Shown: piece after piece, positions 1 through 6,792 of the stretch | Numbering within the stretch: the first letter of the stretch is position 1 | Layout: each line of letters starts with the position of its first letter | IMG/VR virus record: IMGVR_UViG_3300043395_002542 | Location: 1-64,000 of that record | Source: a virus | Reading direction: 5' to 3' (one strand) | Length of the DNA stretch: 64,000 nucleotides | Translations under genes and position numbers: made by a program | The notes under the pieces: model-generated | The model's input: the letters and a program-made list of their open reading frames with translations, nothing else | The model's database searches: none | What the model was told of the DNA's origin: nothing

Positions 1-67
1 ACTTCAGTCCGCTAGGCGCAGTTGGGTCAAGCTCAACAAAAAGCTGGGCTCTCGAAAGTTCAGGCAC
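1..67 (-). CDS. Possible partial small protein cut by the left edge
   Basis: A GTG at 67-65 lies two bases after the TGA of the upstream gene (72-70) and opens a frame that stays open to the window edge (22 codons visible, starting VPELSRAQLF). The position fits the tightly packed leftward operon. There is no clear Shine-Dalgarno sequence and the visible part is too short to assign. It could also be non-coding. Confidence 0.25.
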   Translation of the reverse strand, partial: MPELSRAQLFVELDPTAPSGLK

Positions 68-69
68 TC

Positions 70-252
70 TCACAGCTCAGCATCCTTTTTGTTTTGCAAG
101 TCCGTCGGCCCCTGCGGCTCGGGCTGGGCCAGGGCGGCGCGGGCGCGGTCTACAAGCGCGTGTGCATCGGCGCAGTCAGCTTCATCGCCGAAAGCAACCC
201 AGTCTTCAAGCTCGTCAACAAGCTCAGCGCAAAGTGTTCGTAAGTCAGTCAT
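70..252 (-). CDS. Small conserved phage protein, paralogue of the next gene (MTD family)
   Basis: 60 residues, beginning MTDLRTLCAELVDELEDW. It shares the start MTD-x-R-x-LCAELVD and the ending RARAALAQP with the product of 245-493, so the two look like a tandem duplication. A 24-base direct repeat at 121-144 and 368-391 lies in the shared 3' part. I chose the ATG at 252 because it overlaps the upstream stop by eight bases (ATGACTGA), a junction used repeatedly in this operon. No catalytic motif is visible. Function unknown. Confidence 0.65.
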   Translation of the reverse strand: MTDLRTLCAELVDELEDWVAFGDEADCADAHALVDRARAALAQPEPQGPTDLQNKKDAEL

Positions 253-493
253 CGAGTTTCTCCAGGGCGCGGCGAATGGTGTCAAGGGAGTCCTTGGTGA
301 GGATTGTTTCCCCAGTCATGTACCGCCCCAGTGCAGCCAGCGCCTGCTCCTTCAAGCTCGGCGGCTTGGGCTGGGCCAGGGCGGCGCGGGCATCGGCAAG
401 GCAGATTTCAAAAAGAGTCTTATGCCGCAAGGGCCAGTTGGCTTTTTCCAAACAGTCAACCAGCTCAGCGCATAGTGCTCGGAAGTCAGTCAT
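245..493 (-). CDS. Small conserved phage protein, paralogue of the neighbouring gene
   Basis: 82 residues starting MTDFRALCAELVDCLE, with the segment ARAALAQPKPP in the middle and a helical C-terminus. The start at 493 makes an ATGA overlap with the stop of the HNH gene. An in-frame ATG nine bases upstream is possible but lacks that coupling. Related to the 70-252 product, with a longer tail. Function unknown; probably a soluble helical protein. Confidence 0.65.
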   Translation of the reverse strand: MTDFRALCAELVDCLEKANWPLRHKTLFEICLADARAALAQPKPPSLKEQALAALGRYMTGETILTKDSLDTIRRALEKLDD

Positions 494-1038
494 GGGTTCC
501 AATGGTGTTCCAGTCGGTGGGCGAGTGCGGCTAGGTGAGCTTCGTAGGGAGTGTCGTGGGTGCCACAGCTAATCAGGTTTCTGCCTGCTCTTGGTCTGTA
601 GCGAGCCTGGTACCTACCTGAAGGCATTAGGTACGCAAACTTGAAGCCAGAGGCTGTGCGGCACTGCGTGTTCTTTGTATTCTGAGCTTTAGTGACCCAT
701 CTTAAGTTGTCTACTGTGTTGTTGCTTCTGTCCCGGTCTATGTGATCGACCATGAGCCCATCTCGCGGCTTAGTAATAAACGCCTCCGCTACAAGCTGGT
801 GAACTCTGGCTACTCGAAATTCGCCGTCGCGCCAAAGTCTCAATGAGAGATAGTTGTTAGTCGTGCGGTTTTGGCAAAGAATGCGCTCTCTTACCGTTCT
901 TGAGGAAGATCCGTGAGCAGTTCTGCGCTGTTCACTGCGCACATCGCCTAACGATGATACGGAGTACAGCCCTTCGTATCCGGGTACAGGCCGCCACTGC
1001 TGCACCAGCTCCGGCGGTGGGGTGATGGGGTCAGTCAT
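490..1038 (-). CDS. HNH homing-type endonuclease with NUMOD4 motif
   Basis: 182 residues. Residues 15-35 match the NUMOD4 motif (WRPVPGYEGLYSVSSLGDVR). Residues 77-116 carry the HNH core: RVHQLVAEAF, then VDHIDRD with His99, then NLRWVT. This family cuts DNA with one metal ion and is typically a selfish gene in phages. The first 14 residues (MTDPITPPPELVQQ) do not belong to the nuclease but resemble the start of the neighbouring 1035-1316 product, so the endonuclease seems to have taken over the 5' end of a resident small gene. It starts with an ATGA overlap on the upstream gene. The family is secure; the target site cannot be told. Confidence 0.88.
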   Translation of the reverse strand: MTDPITPPPELVQQWRPVPGYEGLYSVSSLGDVRSEQRRTAHGSSSRTVRERILCQNRTTNNYLSLRLWRDGEFRVARVHQLVAEAFITKPRDGLMVDHIDRDRSNNTVDNLRWVTKAQNTKNTQCRTASGFKFAYLMPSGRYQARYRPRAGRNLISCGTHDTPYEAHLAALAHRLEHHWNP

Positions 1039-1316
1039 TCTTCAACCTCATAGCGCTTGCCAATGGCAGCAGCCCAAGCCATCAGGTCACTGGCCCGCAC
1101 AAGCTGCACTCCATCTTCAGGGCCATCAGCAACGCGCCAGTGGCAGGATGCAGTGTCCTTGAGAGCGCACTCAATGGCAGTCTTTGCGCCCCAGGTTGCA
1201 GCCTTAGCGGCGATGTAGAGGGCCTTGTCGCAATGGGCACTGCCGCTGTTGTCCCATTCGGCTTCCCACTGGCGGATGATTTCGGCGGGTGGAGAGATTA
1301 GGCGTTGATCAGTCAT
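1035..1316 (-). CDS. Small phage protein of unknown function (MTD...PPAEIIRQW family)
   Basis: 93 residues beginning MTDQRLISPPAEIIRQWEAEW. A Trp- and Ala-rich middle contains AAKAATWGAK. The start at 1316 overlaps the upstream stop by eight bases (ATGACTGA); upstream in-frame alternatives would run through the whole neighbouring gene. The N-terminus is shared with the adjacent HNH protein. No enzyme motif is visible. Function unknown. Confidence 0.65.
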   Translation of the reverse strand: MTDQRLISPPAEIIRQWEAEWDNSGSAHCDKALYIAAKAATWGAKTAIECALKDTASCHWRVADGPEDGVQLVRASDLMAWAAAIGKRYEVEE

Positions 1317-1491
1317 CTTCGTTTGGCAAGAGTTCAAGAAGCGAGTCGATAGAAAGACCTGTTGTATTTTCGGCGCCTGGCGTGTAATACTGCGCCTCAA
1401 CTAGCGCCAATCGCAAACGCTCAACAACAGGCCAGGGGTCTTTCAGTTCAAGTGAAAAATCATTGAACGGAGCAGGGTGAAATTTAGTCAC
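1309..1491 (-). CDS. Small acidic protein of unknown function
   Basis: 60 residues ending LLELLPNEDD. The GTG at 1491 forms a GTGA overlap with the stop of the 1488-1823 gene. A TTG one codon earlier is less likely. It is part of the leftward translationally coupled chain. No motif recognised. Confidence 0.55.
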   Translation of the reverse strand: MTKFHPAPFNDFSLELKDPWPVVERLRLALVEAQYYTPGAENTTGLSIDSLLELLPNEDD

Positions 1492-1823
1492 CAAAAATCT
1501 CCAAGGCTGGGTTCTACATCACCAAGAAGCTCTTGGGCATAGCGCAAGCTCCCTCTCTTGAAATCAGAATCACGAAAGTCATCTGTTTTGCCGCGACGTT
1601 TATACCAGTACAAGACGCCGTGTCCAACATCGCAGCGACTCACGATTTTCATGTAACTGTCGTCGCACCATACGTCTTGACCCTCCATGTAACGCAAAGC
1701 GATTAGAGTCGCACAATTCCAATTGTTTTCAAGAAAGTTTCCGTTTTCGTCAAAACCGCATATCGGATCGTCGCCAGACCAATCTTTTATTCTTGATCGA
1801 CAGCGAGGGCATTGATAAGTCAT
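1488..1823 (-). CDS. Zinc-ribbon-like small protein
   Basis: 111 residues. The N-terminus MTYQCPRCRSRIKDWSG gives Cys5 and Cys8 in a CxxC pair, with further cysteines at PIC, NC, WC and RC, so a zinc-bound fold is possible. The ATG at 1823 lies seven bases after the ERF gene stop and has GAGTGAAAG upstream as a ribosome-binding site. It follows the annealase gene in the same operon, so a DNA-transaction role is possible but unproven. Confidence 0.65.
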   Translation of the reverse strand: MTYQCPRCRSRIKDWSGDDPICGFDENGNFLENNWNCATLIALRYMEGQDVWCDDSYMKIVSRCDVGHGVLYWYKRRGKTDDFRDSDFKRGSLRYAQELLGDVEPSLGDFW

Positions 1824-1830
1824 AAAACTT

Positions 1831-2589
1831 TCACTCGTCTCCAAAAGCATCCTCTGCTGCTTTTGCAAGTTCATCAATCGAGCTTTGTCCGCTCACTTGA
1901 TCCTTCACGGGCGCCGGAAGAATTTGAGCACCCTTGCTGTTCTTGCCCTGATTGAACATCTTGACGTGATCAGCGCCGATTGCTTTTGCAAGCTTGTTCA
2001 GCTTTTCGGCAGGGATTTGCTCAAGCTTCTCGACTTCGCAGATCGCTGCAAAAGTTTTGATGCCATAGGGCGTGATGCCCAGCTTCTCCAGCTTCTCCAG
2101 CAGATCGGCTGCAGTGGCCTCAGGGGCAGCCTTGGCAGCAGCAGGCGGGCGACCGGGTGAACGGGGCGCAGAGCCGCTTGTGCTAGGCGTATCTGCGCTT
2201 CGGGCTTCACCGTTGCCAATCGTTGCATCAAGGGCATCGTGCTCAACGATTTCCATAGCCGTAACCCATAAATAACGACGCAAATAAGTTTGAACAGCGC
2301 CTAAATTTTGTATTTCGTGAACACCTTTCAACGAAGCAGTAGACATTGGAGAGCTAATTTCAATCGTATCACCTGGATTTTCGCAGTCAAAAATAGTTAA
2401 AGTTGCGCATTCGGCCCCATAGGAAACAACTCCGCAAATTTGAAGTGACGAAAAAATTTCCTGTACTGTTGGTAAGAAATCACTAAGTTCAAAATAGCTA
2501 AAACCTGCGAACTTGTTTTTCCCTGTCTTGGAAAGCTTTTTGCCTTGAAGAATGATGCGTGCTTGCATCAGTTTTTGGTGAACAGACAT
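1831..2589 (-). CDS. erf: ERF-family single-strand annealing protein
   Basis: 252 residues. The N-terminal 120 residues fit the ERF (essential recombination function) family: MSVHQKLMQARIILQ at the start, KFAGFSYFELSDF near residue 30 and the signature NLGAVQTYLRRYLWVTAMEI at residues 95-114. A Pro/Ala/Ser-rich linker (about 125-165) leads to a helical C-terminal domain. ERF proteins anneal complementary single strands during phage recombination and genome circularisation. I preferred the ATG at 2589 over one 63 bases upstream because the family starts with MSVHQKL and the longer form would overlap the HNH gene. It is the core recombination gene of the left arm. Confidence 0.85.
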   Translation of the reverse strand: MSVHQKLMQARIILQGKKLSKTGKNKFAGFSYFELSDFLPTVQEIFSSLQICGVVSYGAECATLTIFDCENPGDTIEISSPMSTASLKGVHEIQNLGAVQTYLRRYLWVTAMEIVEHDALDATIGNGEARSADTPSTSGSAPRSPGRPPAAAKAAPEATAADLLEKLEKLGITPYGIKTFAAICEVEKLEQIPAEKLNKLAKAIGADHVKMFNQGKNSKGAQILPAPVKDQVSGQSSIDELAKAAEDAFGDE

Positions 2590-2632
2590 TTTGTTAAAAC
2601 AAGGAAAAGGTTGAATGGGTAAATGTGGCTTG

Positions 2633-3184
2633 CTATGCTGCCATGGATTCAAACCATAGCTTTCTTGCTTTTATCGCTTCGTTTTTCTCGCAAAAATAAC
2701 CAAGTGAATGACGAACGCCGTTAATGTTTCCATATGCGACCCATTTATTTCTATTTTTGTTCCATGAAACTCCTTTGGTGCCGGATGTATTATCTAACCG
2801 CAGATCTTGATTGAATTTGTTTTGGGTCCCAGTGACAGCCCTAAGATTTGAGAAGTTATTATTGTCTGGGTTTCTATCTATATGATCCACTTCCAGTATT
2901 CCTGGATCAATTCCAGTTCCAAGTGCATATACAACCCTTGCCTTTGAATACCGGACAGAATCAATATTTACGTACCAATATCCATGGGGTTTTCTTGAGC
3001 CGGTTGCCTGCCCGTCACGATAAAGAATTCCATTGCGCAATTCAAACAATTCTTTTATGCGCTTCATGGGCAGCGCCCTTGTTCCTCGATTGTCAATTCT
3101 GTAATCTGCCTTGAAATTGCCCGTTCCTTTTGTTGAAACGTCGTCCGTAGTGATAACGCCTGCAAGATTCGGACGTTGCACCAT
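2633..3184 (-). CDS. HNH/AP2 endonuclease, apparently fused to the start of another phage gene
   Basis: 183 residues. Residues 1-39 (MVQRPNLAGVITTDDVST...) do not look like an endonuclease. A canonical HNH protein begins at Met40 (MKRIKELFELRNG), with the HNH core VDHIDRNPDNNN at 99-110 and an AP2-like DNA-binding segment GTKGVSWNKNRNKWVAYG at 135-152. The first ATG (3184) has the best ribosome-binding site (CAGGGATCA) and lies just downstream of the promoter at 3214-3242. The start at 3067 is an alternative. I infer that an HNH element inserted into, and replaced most of, an early gene. The nuclease call is firm; the fusion is an inference. Confidence 0.85.
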   Translation of the reverse strand: MVQRPNLAGVITTDDVSTKGTGNFKADYRIDNRGTRALPMKRIKELFELRNGILYRDGQATGSRKPHGYWYVNIDSVRYSKARVVYALGTGIDPGILEVDHIDRNPDNNNFSNLRAVTGTQNKFNQDLRLDNTSGTKGVSWNKNRNKWVAYGNINGVRHSLGYFCEKNEAIKARKLWFESMAA

Positions 3185-3213
3185 TGATCCCTGTTGATGG
3201 GTGTACGTGTTCG

Positions 3214-3242
3214 ATGGTACGGTTCTTACACGCTTTTGTCAA
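3214..3242 (-). promoter_or_regulatory. Sigma70-type promoter for the leftward operon
   Basis: On the minus strand, -35 TTGACA (3242-3237), a 17-base spacer and -10 TACCAT (3219-3214). The -35 is perfect and the spacing ideal. Transcription would start near 3207, about 23 bases before the ATG at 3184. No stem-loop follows, unlike the promoters of the plus-strand small-gene region. Confidence 0.8.
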
Positions 3243-3257
3243 GCCCCTTTTTGCAAA

Positions 3258-3548
3258 ATGGTCACACGCGGCGCAACCTCACTTAATAGGATCCTGCGCG
3301 TAACAGCGAATTTGCTTTTTGAAAGAGGCGAAGACGTTCAAGCAATTGCAAACTTGATGCAGGGCTTTGTCGATCGCAGAATGATACAAACATGGTATGA
3401 AAAATACTGTGAAATCAATGGCGTGCCAACAAGTATCAATCAATCTGGGCGAGCAAAAAGAAAAATTCCTGTTGCGCCCATTGACTTTGATCAAGTGACG
3501 CTTGAAGAGCTTGAAGAAAAGCTTGAAGATAACGATATTGATTTTTAA
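3258..3548 (+). CDS. Small basic/acidic protein, possible DNA-binding regulator
   Basis: 96 residues: a basic N-terminus (MVTRGATSLNRILRVTANLL), a helical middle and a very acidic tail (LEELEEKLEDNDIDF). The ATG at 3258 is chosen because upstream in-frame codons fall inside the divergent leftward promoter. The gene sits back to back with the ERF operon, a typical place for a regulator, but no clear helix-turn-helix can be shown. It overlaps the convergent gene 3545-3742 by four bases. Confidence 0.55.
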   Translation: MVTRGATSLNRILRVTANLLFERGEDVQAIANLMQGFVDRRMIQTWYEKYCEINGVPTSINQSGRAKRKIPVAPIDFDQVTLEELEEKLEDNDIDF

Positions 3549-3742
3549 CGCTTGTCGTTTCGCCCAAGCGCACGCTTTTTCTTTTTCTCTTTTATTTCCG
3601 CCTTTTTTGTTTCACTCGGCTTGATACGCGGATTTTCAATCGTTTCTATAAAAGCCTGAGCGTATCCCGGAGCATCAAGCTCGGGATGCACGGAAAAGAT
3701 TGCGGTCCAGTTGGGCGCAGGGGAAATTTTGGGGTAGGTCAT
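3545..3742 (-). CDS. Small protein of unknown function with lysine-rich tail
   Basis: 65 residues, beginning MTYPKISPAPNWTAIF and ending in a run of Lys/Arg (KKAEIKEKKKKRALGRNDKR) that could bind nucleic acid. Convergent with 3258-3548 (stops overlap). No -35/-10 pair stands out upstream. No family recognised. Confidence 0.5.
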   Translation of the reverse strand: MTYPKISPAPNWTAIFSVHPELDAPGYAQAFIETIENPRIKPSETKKAEIKEKKKKRALGRNDKR

Positions 3743-3866
3743 GTATTGGGTAAATCTTTAGTCTCGCTGATATTAGGTGAGACTACTTGTCATTTCAGAA
3801 AACACCGTTAGCGTCTATCGGTCCCTTCTGGTGCGGGTTTTGGATCCGGCTACAAGAAAGCATTCG

Positions 3867-4043
3867 ATGGTCGTCAAAGTAACGATCGACGAGCAAACGG
3901 CAATGAAATTGCTTTCAATCAAGCCGAACACAACGCCAACGGCTACATTCTGCGCCCTACTTATCGAGTACGGCTTAATAGAATGGGAAAATCTTCAGGC
4001 GGCAAAGAAAGAATTGGAGGCGCAGAAGAAAAATTGGCAATAA
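3867..4043 (+). CDS. Small protein of unknown function
   Basis: 58 residues from the ATG at 3867 (MVVKVTIDEQTAMKLLSIKP), which has AAGAAAG upstream. A GTG at 3777 would add 30 residues and is also possible. Helical, with a charged C-terminal helix (NLQAAKKELEAQKKNWQ). Its stop is joined directly to the hairpin at 4047-4069. Function unknown. Confidence 0.5.
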   Translation: MVVKVTIDEQTAMKLLSIKPNTTPTATFCALLIEYGLIEWENLQAAKKELEAQKKNWQ

Positions 4044-4046
4044 AAA

Positions 4047-4069
4047 AGCCCGAGTAGCAAGCTCGGGCT
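4047..4069 (-). terminator. Intrinsic terminator, minus-strand orientation
   Basis: An eight-base-pair stem (4047-4054 with 4062-4069), a seven-base loop and a run of U on the minus strand (4047-4041). It is oriented to stop leftward transcription although no leftward gene lies immediately to its right, so it probably blocks antisense read-through from the replication operon. Confidence 0.6.
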
Positions 4070-4101
4070 CGATCGAGTTCATAGCAAAGCAATCCTACAC
4101 C

Positions 4102-4353
4102 ATGACCGAATCGGCTGAGAGCGCGGACCCGATGGTCTTCGCGTGCATGTTGCACAAGTTTGAAAACGAGCTTTCTGCAGAAGCTTTTTCAAGAACAAGC
4201 GCGATACGAGAGCATATAGTCAAATTATCAATTCGCAAGCTTGCAGCAGCGAGAGACAAAAAGCGCGCTGCATTTTACACGATCTGCACAGAGCAACAGC
4301 GACTTGCAATAGAAGGAATTAAGATTATCAATCAGGATTTGCAAGCAAGCTGA
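4102..4353 (+). CDS. Small helical protein of unknown function
   Basis: 83 residues, mostly helical, with a basic centre (KLSIRKLAAARDKKRAAFY). It ends at 4353 in a TGATG overlap with the winged-helix replication protein, so the two are translationally coupled. Possibly a small partner in replication; no motif shows this. Confidence 0.55.
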   Translation: MTESAESADPMVFACMLHKFENELSAEAFSRTSAIREHIVKLSIRKLAAARDKKRAAFYTICTEQQRLAIEGIKIINQDLQAS

Positions 4354-5189
4354 TGTCTGACACTTCAAAAAGAGCAACGCTTTCTCGTTCTCGCTTCGTA
4401 CAAGTTCCTTCTGATTTTCTCGCGCTTCTTGTTAAAAACAAAGAATATGCGTGGGTTTGGATGGTGCTTTGGGAAAAAGCTGGTGCATCAAGAGAGGCTT
4501 GGATTTCAGTCGCAGGTCTTGTAGATGCGTGCAAGATGAATATTCATACGATTAAAAACGCGCTGAAATGGCTTGTAGATAACGGTTACGTCAAAAGAAT
4601 TTCACGCCCTGGCGAGGTTAGTCACTACGAACTGAGCCTTGAAAAACGCTGGGCGAAAGATGAGGATGAGAGTCCCGAAAGGTGCATACCTGGGGCTCCC
4701 AAGAGCCCTAGGGCTCCATCGGACCTGGGGCCTCCAGGAGCCCCACCTACCTGGGGCCTCCAAGAGCCCCACGAACCTCAGAAAACAAAAACCTCAGAAA
4801 AAACCCCCTATATCCCCCACAAGCCATCACAGCCCGCTGCACGCTCTCAGACCCCTCCAGGAGCCTCTGTACGGCGTTCTGAGCAGCTTCAGCTGCCCGC
4901 ATACGCTGAGCCCGTCAGAACGGCCCTGGAGGCGTGGCTGGCGCAGAGCAGGAAGAAGCATCGAAGCAGCAAGCGACAGCTCTCGCCGAGCGACTTGCGC
5001 GGCATCAAGGCAGCGCACGAACTGGGGGTGCTTGCGGAGTATGCAGAACTTGCATCGGAGTCAACGTGGATGTCTCTGGGCTTCTCAGGACATGTTGATG
5101 TTTTGCAAAAGCTGCAACGCGATTCAAAGTTTCATGGTGGCGCAGTGAAAAAGGAAATTAAAGAAATCTCAGATGAAGCGTTTTTATAA
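4353..5189 (+). CDS. Winged-helix replication protein (initiator/loader type)
   Basis: 278 residues. Residues 1-100 look like a winged-helix domain: FVQVPSDFLALLVKNKEYAWVWMVLWEKAG, then SVAGLVDACKMNIHTIKNALKWLVDNGYVKRI, which is the recognition helix and wing. A long Pro-rich low-complexity linker (about 110-170) follows, then a C-terminal helical domain. This architecture, just ahead of a DnaB-type helicase, is typical of phage replication initiators or helicase loaders. The start overlaps the previous stop by one base. The exact role (origin binding or helicase loading) is inferred from position. Confidence 0.7.
   Translation: MSDTSKRATLSRSRFVQVPSDFLALLVKNKEYAWVWMVLWEKAGASREAWISVAGLVDACKMNIHTIKNALKWLVDNGYVKRISRPGEVSHYELSLEKRWAKDEDESPERCIPGAPKSPRAPSDLGPPGAPPTWGLQEPHEPQKTKTSEKTPYIPHKPSQPAARSQTPPGASVRRSEQLQLPAYAEPVRTALEAWLAQSRKKHRSSKRQLSPSDLRGIKAAHELGVLAEYAELASESTWMSLGFSGHVDVLQKLQRDSKFHGGAVKKEIKEISDEAFL
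4684..4772 (+). repeat. Imperfect GC-rich short repeats in the linker of the replication protein
   Basis: Four imperfect copies of a motif like CTGGGGCTCCAAGAGCCC, in which CTGGGGC/GCTCC and GAGCCC blocks alternate. They encode the Pro-rich linker (PGAPKSPRAP, PPGAPPTWG). Base composition here differs sharply from the flanking AT-richer codons. Confidence 0.55.
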
Positions 5190-5354
5190 GTGCAAGATAA
5201 TAGCGATAAACTTTTGCTTCAATCTCTGATCACGCAATGGAGCGAGATCAAAACTCTGCAACACTTGCTTTCTACAACAGATGACGACGAACTCTTACTC
5301 GCAATTTTCAAGGAATGTGAAAAGCGATTCTGCGACAAAGGAAAATCTGCTTGA
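5190..5354 (+). CDS. Possible 54-residue helical protein between initiator and helicase
   Basis: GTG at 5190 directly follows the TAA of the replication protein and opens 54 codons (starts MQDNSDKLLLQSLITQW, ends FCDKGKSA). The composition is protein-like and amphipathic-helical. It overlaps the start of the helicase frame by 38 to 74 bases, depending on the helicase start. No good ribosome-binding site is present, so translation would depend on coupling to the upstream stop. Confidence 0.45.
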   Translation: MQDNSDKLLLQSLITQWSEIKTLQHLLSTTDDDELLLAIFKECEKRFCDKGKSA

Positions 5355-6792
5355 ACAGCTAACTACATGGAACTGTGACGTTTTTGAACGCATATTTCTA
5401 GGATGGTGCTTGAACAGTTTGCATTCATCGCAGCTCGCATCACTTCTGCTAACTGTTGATAAAAGTTGGTTTGTTGATCGCGCACGCAAACTTGTTTATA
5501 CGGCAACTGTTAATTGCATTCTTGAAGCGTCTGCACAAAGAGATTCATTCATATCAACAATCACTGTTGAAAATGCAGCAGAAAATCTTGTAGATACTTT
5601 TGATGACAGCTTTGAAAAACAGTGGGCGGAAAATACAGTTCTTGATTGCTCGTCTCTCGCAAACAAATTTGTTATCGGGCGCGAGCTGATCGTCTCAGAA
5701 ATCCTGCCCAGATGGAAAGTTTCTCTTGGGCGCCCGCGTGTAAAAGAAATTCTCGACTCGACTTTACAAGAACTGAGTCACGAAAGCTTTGATCCTGGCG
5801 CCCCGGAAAAAGTCACTGACTTACTTGCAAAAGCAAATCATGAATGGTTCAAATCAAACTATGGCGTTGCAGATGATCACGAACTCACAGAAGACGAATT
5901 CTTCGATCAGATTCTCGTTCCGCTACCGGATGAAGAGGTTTCTGTTTCGACGGGCCTTGAAGCGTTTGATCAATTCGCAGCTGGTGGAATTGCAAAAGAA
6001 TCAGTTGGCGAAGGAGAAAAGAAAGCTATTAATACTGAAGCCGGGCGCATTATTACTGTTGCTGCTCGCCCTGGATGTGGCAAAACAGCAATGCTGACTT
6101 CACTTGTGCATGGCATTTCACAGGAAGGCGGCAAAGGTGTGATCTACACACTTGAAGTTCCCATTGCGCAAATTTATGCACGCGCAACGGCCATTCATGA
6201 CTTCAAGTCTCAAGTCACGCAAAAGAACGCAATTGTTGATGGTTTGCGCACGACTCAATTCGGTCGCCGCAGTTTTTCTGAGGCTCAACGCAATCGAATG
6301 CTCAGCTACAAAGGCAAGACGCTACCTGGGGTTTTGGTCAAGGAAAAGCTTCGTTCCATTGATCAAATTGTTGCTAATGCGCGCTTGCTTAAGCGTCGTG
6401 ATCCTGAATTGCGTTTCATCGCCATTGATCACCTGGGATGTATTTCTCACCCGCAATCGGATAAACCCTATCTCGCAATCAGAGATATTATGGAAAAATT
6501 GCTGCAGCTTGTAAATGAAATCAAGATCGACGTTATCTTGCTATGTCAGCTGAACAGAAATCTCGCTGCACGATCCGATAAGCGCCCAACGCTTACAGAT
6601 TTGCGCGATAGCGGATCAATCGAGGAATTCAGTCACATTGTTATCGGGCTATACAAGGAAGAGGACAACGATCAGCAGGAAACGCAAGAGATTGAGATTC
6701 ATGCGCTGAAGAACAGAAATGGCCCTACGGGAATGAAAAAAGCAATGTTCTACAAGCGCTATTCAATCATCGCAAACGCAACCATTCAATGA
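5281..6792 (+). CDS. dnaB: DnaB-like replicative helicase
   Basis: 503 residues, normal length for the family. The N-terminal half is a helical primase-interaction region. The RecA-like motor has Walker A AARPGCGKT at 261-269, Walker B FIAIDHLG near 379-386, the sensor LLCQLNR near 420 and the motif LTDLRDSGSIEEFSHIVIGLYKEE near 441-464. It unwinds duplex DNA ahead of the fork as a hexamer. The ATG at 5281 is in-frame but overlaps the small gene 5190-5354; a GTG at 5317, after AAGGAA, is an alternative. The next gene starts with an ATGA overlap. The helicase call is secure; the start is not. Confidence 0.9.
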   Translation: MTTNSYSQFSRNVKSDSATKENLLEQLTTWNCDVFERIFLGWCLNSLHSSQLASLLLTVDKSWFVDRARKLVYTATVNCILEASAQRDSFISTITVENAAENLVDTFDDSFEKQWAENTVLDCSSLANKFVIGRELIVSEILPRWKVSLGRPRVKEILDSTLQELSHESFDPGAPEKVTDLLAKANHEWFKSNYGVADDHELTEDEFFDQILVPLPDEEVSVSTGLEAFDQFAAGGIAKESVGEGEKKAINTEAGRIITVAARPGCGKTAMLTSLVHGISQEGGKGVIYTLEVPIAQIYARATAIHDFKSQVTQKNAIVDGLRTTQFGRRSFSEAQRNRMLSYKGKTLPGVLVKEKLRSIDQIVANARLLKRRDPELRFIAIDHLGCISHPQSDKPYLAIRDIMEKLLQLVNEIKIDVILLCQLNRNLAARSDKRPTLTDLRDSGSIEEFSHIVIGLYKEEDNDQQETQEIEIHALKNRNGPTGMKKAMFYKRYSIIANATIQ

